The notes under the pieces were generated by a model. That model ran no database searches. It had not been told where the DNA came from and saw only the letters and a program-made list of their open reading frames with translations. A program made the position numbers and the translations under genes. Positions 13,913 through 22,351 of a DNA stretch of 37,140 nt are shown here, piece by piece. Position 1 is the first letter of the stretch. Each line of letters opens with the position of its first letter. This DNA is from Bacteroidales bacterium UBA5219 (GTDB lineage Bacteria > Bacteroidota > Bacteroidia > Bacteroidales > ML635J-15), in contig DHVB01000033.1 of NCBI GenBank assembly GCA_002412425.1, forward strand, positions 1 to 37,140. The letters run 5' to 3'.

Positions 13913-14896
13913 TTACTCTCCCAACACCCAAAGTGCTTGATTATCAGCTTTTTCTTTAAGGTTTGGAAGTTCGGCGTAAGCGGTTTTTGTGTCTGCAAAA
14001 GATCTGAGGCTGACTCTATACATATTATTATGTGGTAAAATAATAGATTCAAAACCTTGAGATTTGTATTTTTCGCACAAGTTATGTGCATTTTCAGAAG
14101 AAGAAAAAACGCCAGCTATAACATGAACCGAATGGCTTTGAGTGTTAGTGTTTATTGTTAAATCTGGTTCTACAAAATCTTCTTCAATAATGCTTTCTAC
14201 AATTTCTTCTTCAATTATATCTTCCTGAATTTCTTCAGTTGGAAGTACAGCAATTTCAGTAGTTTCGGGAGTAATGCTTGGTTTTATAATATTTTCTACA
14301 GAAACAACTTTTGCAGTTTCAGTATTTTTTGTTTGATTTTCAAATAAACCAAAATGGAAAGATAAAGTTACCAGTCCGGCAAGAACTGCTGCAGAAGTTA
14401 GAGTGTAAACTAATGGACGTAGCGATTTTCTTTGTTTTTTATCTTTATCTTTGGTTTGAACAAAAACAGGCTTGCGTTCAAATTTAAGCATAGGATAGGT
14501 AAAAACCGAAAGCCCGTATGAATCTTCTAATAAATCATTATAGTCGAAAGGAGTAAAAACTAAAACATTTTGATTTAAAACAAAGCAACCCAAGCCAGGA
14601 AACTCAACAACATCATTGTTTTTCAAAGAATTGTTTACTGATTCAACAAAATTTTCAACTTCTTCTACAGCTTTTTCCCAAGATAGATTTCTTGACTTTG
14701 AAATGTGATTTAGCAATAAACCATCATTTGAGTTTAAACTTTTATTAAAAGCTATACTTTTAGATGGCGGAAAAAATTCCTGACTGTTAAAATCAACTTT
14801 TGCACTAGAATAATTCGCAATAAAACCACCAAAACCGGGAATTATTACGCAATCATTAAACTTAAGTAGTTGATATATATCACTATACAAATTCAT
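13913..14896 (-). CDS. HU/CCDC81-like and SPOR domain protein
   Basis: This 327-aa protein starts at the ATG at 14896; a GTG two codons upstream is less likely. The N-terminal 120 residues hold the tandem CCDC81-like prokaryotic HU domains (IIPGFGGFIANY near 18-29, FPGLGCFVLN near 99-108). A single transmembrane segment (about 161-185) follows, then an acidic Glu/Ile/Thr-rich periplasmic linker, then a C-terminal SPOR domain (about 255-325, VHVIAGVF...YRVSLRSF) that in other proteins binds denuded septal peptidoglycan. The layout is typical of Bacteroidota and suggests a link between cytoplasm and septal wall. It is divergent from the sulfatase gene and convergent with abiEii. Confidence 0.85.
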   Translation of the reverse strand: MNLYSDIYQLLKFNDCVIIPGFGGFIANYSSAKVDFNSQEFFPPSKSIAFNKSLNSNDGLLLNHISKSRNLSWEKAVEEVENFVESVNNSLKNNDVVEFPGLGCFVLNQNVLVFTPFDYNDLLEDSYGLSVFTYPMLKFERKPVFVQTKDKDKKQRKSLRPLVYTLTSAAVLAGLVTLSFHFGLFENQTKNTETAKVVSVENIIKPSITPETTEIAVLPTEEIQEDIIEEEIVESIIEEDFVEPDLTINTNTQSHSVHVIAGVFSSSENAHNLCEKYKSQGFESIILPHNNMYRVSLRSFADTKTAYAELPNLKEKADNQALWVLGE

Positions 14897-14966
14897 CTTC
14901 ACCTATTTTTGAGAATGTAAAGATAATAAAAAAATCAAAACAAAGATTAAAAATATTAAACAAGTT

Positions 14967-14997
14967 TTTCCCTTGTTAATAATAATTGCTAATTTTG
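14967..14997 (+). promoter_or_regulatory. Promoter of the sulfatase gene
   Basis: TTTC (14967-14970), 19 bp, then TAATTTTG (14990-14997), close to the Bacteroidota form with one mismatch at -33. The ATG is 50 nt downstream. Confidence 0.5.
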
Positions 14998-15047
14998 TAA
15001 ATCATAGATGTGAAAAATAGGTTTTAATAAGCGGTAACTTATAAAAC

Positions 15048-16988
15048 ATGAATAAAAAAATAATTAAATCTCAGCTGTCTTTGTTGATGCGAGTATTTGT
15101 CTTGATGGCAATTTTGCTCTTTATCTATAGTCTAGCTAGGATACTGATTTTTATATTTAATTATAATTTATTCGACATTACATATTCACAATTTTTTTAT
15201 TATTATTTTACAGGTCTTAGGTTTGACTTGTCTTCTTTGTGCTTTGCAAATTTTTTATTTTTGCTTTTATTCTTTTTACCTCAAAAATTTTTTCATAAAC
15301 AATATTATAAGAAAATTCTTTTCACAACTGCTTTTGTATTTAATATTGTAATATTAATCCCAAGTATTATTGATGCTTTTTATTATCCTTTTGTTTTCCG
15401 TAGAACAAGTTATGACACACTTCTTATGCTCGTGAAGATGAAAAGCGAGATGAAAAATTTATGGCTTGATTTTATTGTTGATTTTTGGGAGGCAATAGTC
15501 TTGTTCATAGTTTTTTGTGTTATATTAATACTTGTATTAAAAAAGTTTTTCAAGTACAAAACCTTTGAAAACAGAGGAGTGAAGTCATATCTTCAATCTA
15601 GTGCTATTTTTATTCTTGTTTTATTTTGTTCTTTTATTTTAATGAGAGGTGGTTTTGAACGAAGACCAATTTCTTTAGTTACTGCGGCAAAATATGCTCC
15701 GACAAATCACTCGCCAATAGTTCTAAACAGTGCTTTTTCTATTATTAGAACTTGGAATAAGATAGGTCTTGAAAGAAAAACTTTCTTTGAAAATGAAAAC
15801 GAATTGAATAAATATTTTCAAGGCTATAAATCTTATGAAAAAGAAAAATTCAATAAAAAGAACATTGTAATTATCATTTTAGAAAGTTTTTCTTGTGAGC
15901 ATTTAAGCAGTTTAAATCCTGAAAATCCTCTTGATAAAAATAAAAATTTTGCACCTTTTTTAGATTTTTTGATTTACGAATCATATTTTTGCTCAAATGC
16001 TTTTGCAAATGGAAAACGTTCTATAGAAGGCATACCAGCAATATTGTCTTCTGTGCCAACACTGAAGGGAACTCCTTTTATTTTGTCGCCTTATATAAAT
16101 AATAATATTCCAAGTATAGCAAGTTTGCTTAAAGAAGAAGGATATTATAGCGTTTTTTATCATGGTGGACATAATGGCACTATGAATTTTGATGCTTATG
16201 CCGAACTTGCAAAATTTGATAAATATTCTGGTAGGGACGAGTATCCATATCCAGAGCATTTTGATGGACATTGGGGAATTAGAGATGAAGAATATTTGCA
16301 GTTTATTGCTGAAGAACTTTCGAAAAATGAGCAAGCATTTATTGCTACTATTTTCACACTTTCGTCTCATCATCCTTATACAGTTCCCGAAAAATATGAA
16401 AATGTCTTACCAGATGGACCGCTTGAAATACATAAATCTATAGCTTATGCAGATTTGGCTTTGAAGAAATTTTTTGAAACAGCATCGACTAAAGAATGGT
16501 ATAATAACACTCTGTTTGTAATATGTGCCGACCACTCTTCAGAACCATGGCTTGATTATTATAAAAGTCCGGCAGGATTGTTTTCTATTCCAATTTTGTT
16601 TTATGACCCAGCAAATAATTTAAAAGGCGAATACAAAAAAACTTGTCAGCAAATTGACGTTATGCCGTCTATTCTTGATTATATCGGCTATCCACATAAG
16701 TTTTTTTCATTTGGTTCTAGCGTTTTTGATAGTCTAAATACAAATAATACAGCAGTATCATTTTTTAACGATAATTATCAAATAATTTCCGATTCAACAG
16801 TTATAGTATTTAGCAATGATAAACCAACAAAATTATGGAATTATAAAAATGATTATCACGGGAATATAAATTTAATTGATGACGAAAATTATCAGAAGAA
16901 AAAAAATGATTTAAACTTGTTTTACCAAGCGTTTATTCAGTGTTACAACAATACTTTAATTGACAATAATATAAAAATTAATCCTTAA
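15048..16988 (+). CDS. LTA synthase-like membrane sulfatase/phosphoglycerol transferase family protein
   Basis: This 646-aa protein has five predicted N-terminal transmembrane segments (within about 1-200) and an extracytoplasmic alkaline-phosphatase-like domain (about 270-600). Metal and catalytic sites match the LtaS layout: Glu279 in ILESFS, the nucleophile region NGKRSIEGIP where Ser325 replaces the Thr of LtaS, YHGGH, and CADHSS with D495 H496. Such enzymes transfer phosphoglycerol or phosphoethanolamine groups from phospholipids onto envelope glycans or lipids. Bacteroidota do not make lipoteichoic acid, so the acceptor is unknown, perhaps lipid A or a glycolipid. It is convergent with the OmpA gene at a 5-bp gap. 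Confidence 0.82.
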   Translation: MNKKIIKSQLSLLMRVFVLMAILLFIYSLARILIFIFNYNLFDITYSQFFYYYFTGLRFDLSSLCFANFLFLLLFFLPQKFFHKQYYKKILFTTAFVFNIVILIPSIIDAFYYPFVFRRTSYDTLLMLVKMKSEMKNLWLDFIVDFWEAIVLFIVFCVILILVLKKFFKYKTFENRGVKSYLQSSAIFILVLFCSFILMRGGFERRPISLVTAAKYAPTNHSPIVLNSAFSIIRTWNKIGLERKTFFENENELNKYFQGYKSYEKEKFNKKNIVIIILESFSCEHLSSLNPENPLDKNKNFAPFLDFLIYESYFCSNAFANGKRSIEGIPAILSSVPTLKGTPFILSPYINNNIPSIASLLKEEGYYSVFYHGGHNGTMNFDAYAELAKFDKYSGRDEYPYPEHFDGHWGIRDEEYLQFIAEELSKNEQAFIATIFTLSSHHPYTVPEKYENVLPDGPLEIHKSIAYADLALKKFFETASTKEWYNNTLFVICADHSSEPWLDYYKSPAGLFSIPILFYDPANNLKGEYKKTCQQIDVMPSILDYIGYPHKFFSFGSSVFDSLNTNNTAVSFFNDNYQIISDSTVIVFSNDKPTKLWNYKNDYHGNINLIDDENYQKKKNDLNLFYQAFIQCYNNTLIDNNIKINP

Positions 16989-16993
16989 AACGG

Positions 16994-18520
16994 CTACAAT
17001 TCAACAATCATAATTTCCACACGTCTATTTAAACTTCGTCCTTCTTCTGTTTCGTTTGATGCAACAGGAACTTTTGTACCAAATCCTCTGTATTTCATGC
17101 GTTTTTTGTCTATGCCCGAAGAAATTAAATAATCATAAACAGCTTGTGCTCTTTTCATAGAAAGTGTTCTGTTGTAGCTTTCGGTTCCAACATTGTCGGT
17201 ATGTCCTCTTACTTCAATTCTTAAATTTGGTTTTGAAGTTAAAATTTCAACTAATTTATCTAATTCAATATAGGAGAGAGCTAGCAATTCAGAAGAATTA
17301 AATTCAAAAAATATTCTATTTAGATTAAACTTAGAACCAACTCTTGCTTTCTCAAAAGCTTGTTCTGTAATTTCAGACTCTTTTAAATTGAGCATAGCAA
17401 AGTTTGACGAATTATTTCCATCAATATTTCCTGCAAGGTTTTTACCATCATTGCTATCTTTTGAATTTGCAGAAATGCTAGAATTGTTGTCTGCTAAGTT
17501 GTTTTTGTCTGTTCCGCTTGTGCCACTAGAGCCGTCTTTACCATCAGCCACTCCAGTACCATCTTTCACGCCAGTTCCTCCATTTCCGTCTATATCATCA
17601 GTTCCGCTGTTTTCTCCACTTCCATTTTTTCCACTTGTTCCGTCAGCTAAGTCTTTTCCTTCTGCTCCGTCTGCGCTTCTATTTTTGTCATCGGAGTTTT
17701 GGGCTAACAAACCTTTTGTGTTGTATCCAGTTCTTGGGTCATAGTTATCTGCCATCCAGTCGGAGCCAAACGATAAATCATCTATGCAGCCACATTCAAA
17801 ATCGTGGTCTATTTTAAAAACTCTAACATCATCAATATAATAATAAGCATAATAAAAGGCAGAGTCTGTAAATTCTACATCATTAATTTTATAGTTTGTT
17901 TGTGTGTTATCAAAAAAATTACCTATTGTTAAATAAGCTTCTCCACCAAAAGCACGATAAGTTCCGCACATTTCTATCCAATGGTCGAAATTGTCCATTA
18001 TGTGTCCGGGCTTGTTTATGACTTGTGGTCTTTGAATAATTAAACCAGCATCTTTAACACCAATTTTTGAGTTTGTAAGTGTAACTCCAAGTGCGTCAAC
18101 CGAGAATAATGATTTAGAAGCATTTGCGTAAGATAATTTCACACAATACAGCTCTTCTTTTTTTAATGGTTCTAATAATTTTGTTTGAATATATTCTCTT
18201 GAAACGCCTTTATAGGTTTTTGTAGAATCGTCAAAAGTTTCTCTTAGAATTATTCCAGCATATGCTGCTCCATCGGCAGGAAACATAAAACCTGCAAAAT
18301 TGAAAGGAACAGAAGCATCGCCTAAGCTACATGGGTGAAATTGGTCTGGAGTGCCTTTGTTTGGGTTTAGCCAACTTGGATATGGTCTATCATAAGCAAA
18401 AGTGGTGAAAGATTCAGGACAAGTCCAAGCATTTTCAAAACTTCCATTTTCTACAAGATTTTGAGAAAAAGCAAAATTAAAAGTGAAAATTAAAAAAGCT
18501 ATAAAACAAAATATTCTCAT
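16994..18520 (-). CDS. OmpA-family outer membrane protein with low-complexity linker
   Basis: This 508-aa protein begins MRIFCFIAFLIFTFNFAFSQ, a signal peptide ending in Gln as often in this phylum. The ATG at 18520 is used; a TTG one codon upstream is not needed. A jelly-roll-like domain follows (about 20-250, starting NLVENGSFENAWTCP), with GTPDQFHPC and YIDDVRVF. Then comes a Gly/Asp/Ser/Asn-rich linker (about 270-365) and a C-terminal OmpA domain (about 395-508) with GHTDNVG near 437 and NRRVEI. The OmpA domain binds peptidoglycan, so the protein probably tethers the outer membrane or a surface lectin-like domain to the wall. Confidence 0.87.
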   Translation of the reverse strand: MRIFCFIAFLIFTFNFAFSQNLVENGSFENAWTCPESFTTFAYDRPYPSWLNPNKGTPDQFHPCSLGDASVPFNFAGFMFPADGAAYAGIILRETFDDSTKTYKGVSREYIQTKLLEPLKKEELYCVKLSYANASKSLFSVDALGVTLTNSKIGVKDAGLIIQRPQVINKPGHIMDNFDHWIEMCGTYRAFGGEAYLTIGNFFDNTQTNYKINDVEFTDSAFYYAYYYIDDVRVFKIDHDFECGCIDDLSFGSDWMADNYDPRTGYNTKGLLAQNSDDKNRSADGAEGKDLADGTSGKNGSGENSGTDDIDGNGGTGVKDGTGVADGKDGSSGTSGTDKNNLADNNSSISANSKDSNDGKNLAGNIDGNNSSNFAMLNLKESEITEQAFEKARVGSKFNLNRIFFEFNSSELLALSYIELDKLVEILTSKPNLRIEVRGHTDNVGTESYNRTLSMKRAQAVYDYLISSGIDKKRMKYRGFGTKVPVASNETEEGRSLNRRVEIMIVEL

Positions 18521-18592
18521 CAAAACAATTTAACTCCTAATAAAACTATAAAATTACAAAAAATATTATTCTTTAAGAAATATTTTGCAGAT

Positions 18593-19591
18593 TTATTTTT
18601 GCTTTTTTGAAGATCTCCATCTTTTGGGATTAAAAATCTTTATGTTTCGTGGAAAAATTTGAGCAAGCTTAATTCTACGATTATAAGTTTTTATATGTCT
18701 ATCGGATTTTGAAGCATAAATATCTGCGATATTAATTAAAATTCCTGTTTCTTCAACGCCACCAAACTCATCATTTTCAACAGTTCCAAAAGTTATCATT
18801 GAAGGAGATAAATTCATATACGCATTTACCAAAGGTGGAATTTTTTCGCCAGTTTCTCTAACCTTTGCATTTAAAATTTTATAGTCGTTTGCATAGTCGT
18901 TGCCAGCAAAAACATTTTCTACTTTTTTGAAAGCAATGGGGTCTTTTGGTGTCAATAATTTTTCTGTATCAGGGAAATACAAACCTAAAAAACTTAAAAT
19001 ATGATCTCTCGCACTAATGTCAAAGTGTTTATACATTGTTATTTTTCCAAAAAGATACTTCATTTCTGGGTATTCAACTGTTAAAGCACCTAGTCCGTCC
19101 CATAAATTATCTAAAGCAAACATGCCTTTGCGAGCATTTCTTCCATATTGATAACCGGGTTGCACAAACGATCTTCCTAATTCAATAGAGTAGGGTAAAT
19201 AATTTTCTAAAAAATTTTCAGAAAATTCAAATAAATGAGAAGTCGCTAATTTTTCTTCGGGATTATCAAGAACTGTGTCGCCTAAAATAAAGCGATAGCC
19301 ACCTATGATTTGTTTTTCATCAGGATCCCAAACAATTAATTGTAAATAAGGATCTTCGCCTAAATCATATTCATCAATATCGTAAGATTTGCCTGTTCCG
19401 CCACCTGCCATTCTAAAAGTAATTTCTCGAAGCCGTCCAAGTTCTTTAGTTAAATTAGGTGAATCTTTACAATTAAAAACATAAAGCTCTGTGTTGCCAA
19501 AATTGGACTTTCGTAGAAATTTATCTTTTGTTAATTCTGCAAGTAAAAGTTCTGTTTCTACTGGCGGAATTACTGCTTCCATTGTCGTCAT
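18593..19591 (-). CDS. glsB: GNAT-type N-acyltransferase, putative glycine lipid synthase GlsB (OlsB-like)
   Basis: This 332-aa protein is of the OlsB/hemolysin-like acyltransferase group (COG3176), with LREITFR (54-60), DIDEYD (71-76) and IIGGYR (95-100) in the usual order. A long upstream extension in frame is possible, but the ATG at 19591 starts the conserved part and lies 28 nt after the acyltransferase stop. OlsB acylates the amino group of ornithine; in Bacteroides the homologous GlsB acylates glycine to make the precursor of glycine lipids. Its partner GlsA-like O-acyltransferase is directly upstream in the same orientation, which supports the pair. Substrate (glycine or ornithine) is inferred from phylum and gene order. 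Confidence 0.75.
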   Translation of the reverse strand: MTTMEAVIPPVETELLLAELTKDKFLRKSNFGNTELYVFNCKDSPNLTKELGRLREITFRMAGGGTGKSYDIDEYDLGEDPYLQLIVWDPDEKQIIGGYRFILGDTVLDNPEEKLATSHLFEFSENFLENYLPYSIELGRSFVQPGYQYGRNARKGMFALDNLWDGLGALTVEYPEMKYLFGKITMYKHFDISARDHILSFLGLYFPDTEKLLTPKDPIAFKKVENVFAGNDYANDYKILNAKVRETGEKIPPLVNAYMNLSPSMITFGTVENDEFGGVEETGILINIADIYASKSDRHIKTYNRRIKLAQIFPRNIKIFNPKRWRSSKKQK

Positions 19592-19619
19592 TTCAAAAAA
19601 AATTTTTTTGTAAAAATAC

Positions 19620-20462
19620 TCATTTTTTTTGATTATTTTTACTTTTTTGTAAAGAATATACCAAGTTTCGAAAATATGCAGCCCATTCAGTGGCATTTTT
19701 CGATTTATCAATGTTTGTATAAGGAAAAACTTCGCCAAAAACTATTTTTATAGTCTTTCCTCTTTGCTTCATCATTTCATCAGCTAAATAAAGCATCTCA
19801 ATATTTGCTTTAATTCCTAAAAACTTACGAAAACGAGATAAATTATAGAAAAAATTGGAATTTCTACCTTCTATAAAAATCGGAACTATATCACGCTTGA
19901 ACTCTACAGCTTTGTTTACAAAGCTTTTTTGCCAAGCTAAATCCTGAACTTTTCCTTTTATTTTTCGAGAAACCAAACCTGCAGGAAAATATAAAATCTG
20001 ATAGTCAGAAGCATAATACTCGTTGATTAAAGTGAAACTTTCTCGAGATTGAGAGCCATGTTTGTTAATGGGTAAAAATAATACTGCAAGAGGTTTTAAA
20101 AACATTAAAATATCATTTACAACAAATTTGAAATCTTTAAATTTCTTGTTTACAGTACTCATCAATACTAAGCTTTCGAGACCTCCCAATGGATGATTAG
20201 CTGCAAAAATATAACGACCAGAATCGGGAATGTTTTCAAAACCTTCAATCTCAACTTTTAAGTCTAAAAATTTTATGGTTGCTTCAACAAATTCAATCCC
20301 TTGTTTGCCTTTGCTCTCTTCTAAAAATTTATTGATAGTATCTTGATGAACTATTCGCTTTAAATATGATTTTACAAATCTAGGCAGACGGCGAGCTAAT
20401 TTCGGATTTTTTGCCTCTAAAACTGCATCGACATCAATTCGCAATGATTGATCTTCTTCCAT
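19620..20462 (-). CDS. glsA: PlsC-like acyltransferase, putative glycine lipid O-acyltransferase GlsA
   Basis: This 280-aa protein starts at MEEDQSLRID (ATG at 20462), 22 nt after a strong -7 element; the longer in-frame extension crosses the promoter and is rejected. Acyltransferase block 1 is NHPLGGLES (89-97), and block III-like FPAGLVSRK is at about 159-167. Such proteins move acyl chains onto a hydroxyl. The adjacent GNAT enzyme makes a monoacylated amino acid, which this enzyme would esterify to the two-chain lipid, as GlsA does in Bacteroides. Together they form a two-gene operon, divergent from the dcw cluster. Confidence 0.75.
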   Translation of the reverse strand: MEEDQSLRIDVDAVLEAKNPKLARRLPRFVKSYLKRIVHQDTINKFLEESKGKQGIEFVEATIKFLDLKVEIEGFENIPDSGRYIFAANHPLGGLESLVLMSTVNKKFKDFKFVVNDILMFLKPLAVLFLPINKHGSQSRESFTLINEYYASDYQILYFPAGLVSRKIKGKVQDLAWQKSFVNKAVEFKRDIVPIFIEGRNSNFFYNLSRFRKFLGIKANIEMLYLADEMMKQRGKTIKIVFGEVFPYTNIDKSKNATEWAAYFRNLVYSLQKSKNNQKK

Positions 20463-20483
20463 TTTATTACTTGTTAATTTCTG

Positions 20484-20514
20484 CAAATATAAATGTTTTT
20501 TACAAAACAACAAA
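20484..20514 (-). promoter_or_regulatory. Promoter of the glsA-glsB operon
   Basis: On the minus strand TTTG (20511-20514), 19 bp, then TATATTTG (20484-20491) is an exact Bacteroidota promoter. It lies 22 nt before the ATG at 20462. It faces away from the mraZ promoter across the same intergenic region. Confidence 0.75.
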
Positions 20515-20562
20515 CATCTGGTTATCAAATAGTTAAGTTTTTTCAAATAAAAAGTTATTAAC

Positions 20563-20602
20563 AAAGTGTATTAAAATGTAGTAAAATGTTGCATTGTGTA
20601 GT
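20563..20602 (+). promoter_or_regulatory. Four tandem 10-bp boxes, candidate MraZ operator
   Basis: AAAGTGTATT, AAAATGTAGT, AAAATGTTGC and ATTGTGTAGT follow each other without gaps at a strict 10-bp period. MraZ proteins are known to bind short direct repeats of about this period upstream of their own gene; the first box matches the AAAGTG(T/G)N3 box described in Mollicutes. The run ends 34 bp before the mraZ ATG and overlaps the expected -33 region. Confidence 0.65.
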
Positions 20603-20617
20603 AATTTTATATATTTT
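20589..20617 (+). promoter_or_regulatory. Probable promoter of the dcw cluster
   Basis: TTG (20589-20591), 18 bp, then TATATTTT (20610-20617), one base off TAnnTTTG. The start codon of mraZ is 19 nt downstream. The -33 part lies inside the third and fourth repeat boxes, so MraZ binding would affect it directly. Confidence 0.4.
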
Positions 20618-20636
20618 TACGCATAAATTTTAAAAC

Positions 20637-21098
20637 ATGTTTGTCGGAGAATATATAGTGAAATTAGACGCAAAAGGGAGAATAGCTTTTCCTTCGGGCT
20701 TGAAGAAGCAAATTCCTGCCGAAGACTTGGAAAAACCTTTTGTTGTAAAAAAAGACATCTACGAGCCTTGTCTGATTTTGTATCCAGAACAAGAATGGGA
20801 TACTCATATGTCTATTATGAAGCGTAAACTCAATCCTTTTAACAGAGTGCATGCACGCATAATTCGTGATTATCACAGAGATAGTGCTCGTCTTCCTTTT
20901 GATGGAAGCTTTAGGCTGTTGATTCCTAAGAAATTGTTAGATGATGTTAATATCGACAAAGAAATGGTATTAGCTGGACAAGAAGGGAAAATCGAGATAT
21001 GGTCTAAAGAAGAGTATGATAAACAAAGAATGGATCAAGAAGTTTTTGCCAAAAATATAGAAGAAATTTTGGGCAACGACACTAATTTTTATGAATAG
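20637..21098 (+). CDS. mraZ: Transcriptional regulator MraZ
   Basis: This 153-aa protein is first gene of the dcw cluster. Two AbrB/SpoVT-like half domains are visible: GEYIVKLDAKGRIAFPSGLK (about 4-23) and DSARLPFDGSFRLLIPKKLL (about 82-101). MraZ forms ring-shaped oligomers that contact successive direct repeats in the dcw promoter and repress, or in some species activate, the cluster. Four repeats of matching spacing lie just upstream. The next gene, rsmH, starts 6 nt after its stop, as in most bacteria. Confidence 0.95.
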   Translation: MFVGEYIVKLDAKGRIAFPSGLKKQIPAEDLEKPFVVKKDIYEPCLILYPEQEWDTHMSIMKRKLNPFNRVHARIIRDYHRDSARLPFDGSFRLLIPKKLLDDVNIDKEMVLAGQEGKIEIWSKEEYDKQRMDQEVFAKNIEEILGNDTNFYE

Positions 21099-21104
21099 GA
21101 AGAT

Positions 21105-22001
21105 ATGTACCACGAACCAGTATTACTAAAAGAGAGCATAGAGGGATTGAACATAAATTCAGATGGAGTTTATGTAGATGCTACTTTTGGTGGTGGTGGA
21201 CATTCTGCAGAAATACTTTCTAAACTTTCGGAAAAAGGACAACTAATTGCATTTGACCAAGATAAAGATGCACATAAAAATAAAATCAAAGACGATAGGC
21301 TAACTTTAATTTATGGCAATTTTAGATATATCCAAAATTATTTGGAGTATTTAGGTCATGAAACAGTAGATGGGGTTTTGGCTGACTTGGGAATTTCGTC
21401 TTATCAAATTGATGAATATAGCAGAGGCTTTTCGTATCGCTTAGGTGGAAAACTCGATATGAGAATGAACGACAAACAAGAAACTAAGGCAAGTGATGTT
21501 TTAAATAATTATGATGAGGCAAAATTGCTTTATATTTTTAATAACTATTGCGACATTCCAAATGCAAGAAGATTGGTAAGCTTAATTTTAGAATATAGAC
21601 TTTATAATAAAATTGAAACAATTGAAGAATTTATTGAAATTATAAGTCCAGTTACTCCTAAAAATAAAGAATATAAATATTTGTCTCAGGTATTTCAAGC
21701 CATTAGGATAAGTGTTAATGATGAAATAAATGCTTTAAATGATTTTTTAAGTTCTTGTTCTAAAATTACAAAACCTGGAAGTCGATTGTCTATAATTTCT
21801 TACCATTCTTTAGAAGATAGATTGGTAAAAAATCTTATAAAAACTGGAAACACAGAAGGAAAATTAGAAACCGACATTTTTGGTCAAACCGATTTAAGTT
21901 TTAAAGCGGTTAATAGAAAAATTATTTTACCTAATGATGCAGAAATTGAGAAAAACCCAAGAGCAAAGTCAGCAAAATTAAGAATAGCAGAAAGAATATG
22001 A
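21105..22001 (+). CDS. rsmH: 16S rRNA (cytosine1402-N4)-methyltransferase RsmH
   Basis: This 298-aa protein has the standard start YHEPVLLKESIEGL. The SAM-binding motif is YVDATFGGGGHSAEIL (about 23-38), LADLGISSYQID sits near 95-106, and the family C-terminal ENPRAKSAKLR is present (here EKNPRAKSAKLR). It methylates N4 of C1402 in the decoding centre of 16S rRNA. Formerly mraW. It overlaps the ftsL-like gene by 4 nt. Confidence 0.96.
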   Translation: MYHEPVLLKESIEGLNINSDGVYVDATFGGGGHSAEILSKLSEKGQLIAFDQDKDAHKNKIKDDRLTLIYGNFRYIQNYLEYLGHETVDGVLADLGISSYQIDEYSRGFSYRLGGKLDMRMNDKQETKASDVLNNYDEAKLLYIFNNYCDIPNARRLVSLILEYRLYNKIETIEEFIEIISPVTPKNKEYKYLSQVFQAIRISVNDEINALNDFLSSCSKITKPGSRLSIISYHSLEDRLVKNLIKTGNTEGKLETDIFGQTDLSFKAVNRKIILPNDAEIEKNPRAKSAKLRIAERI

Positions 22002-22351
22002 AAAAAGAAAACACATCACATATAAAGCAAATAAGATCTACTATAAAAGGACTGTTTAACGGTTCTATTTTGGTAAGTGATTTTGTTCGCAGGCAAATTC
22101 CTTTTGTTGTTTTCCTTTTCATATTGGGCTTGATATACATCTCAAATAGATATAATGCTGAAAGTATTTTTAGACAAACTGATGAAGCAAAGAAAAGAAT
22201 AGAAAATTTGAGATCTGAAAAAATTGAAATACAATCTCCTTTAATGCAAAATAGCAGAAAAGAAAGAGTGTTGCAATTATTGAACGAAAAAGGCTCACAA
22301 CTAAAAGAACCGACTAAACCACCATATAAAATTTCGAGAAGTAAAGAATGA
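21998..22351 (+). CDS. ftsL: FtsL-like cell division protein
   Basis: This 117-aa protein occupies the ftsL position. A basic cytoplasmic N-terminus (1-33) is followed by one transmembrane helix (about 35-53, FVVFLFILGLIYISNRY) and a short coiled coil (about 60-105) in the periplasm. FtsL scaffolds FtsQ and FtsB and activates FtsWI in septal wall synthesis. Sequence conservation is low, so the call rests on topology, size and position. Overlaps of 4 nt on both sides imply coupled translation. Confidence 0.85.
   Translation: MKKENTSHIKQIRSTIKGLFNGSILVSDFVRRQIPFVVFLFILGLIYISNRYNAESIFRQTDEAKKRIENLRSEKIEIQSPLMQNSRKERVLQLLNEKGSQLKEPTKPPYKISRSKE

Noticed and set aside
17388..17744. Long plus-strand open frame opposite the OmpA gene
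   Set aside because: It is the mirror of the Gly/Asp/Ser-rich linker, whose codons lack stops on the other strand; the product is Ser/Pro/Leu low complexity with no start signal.
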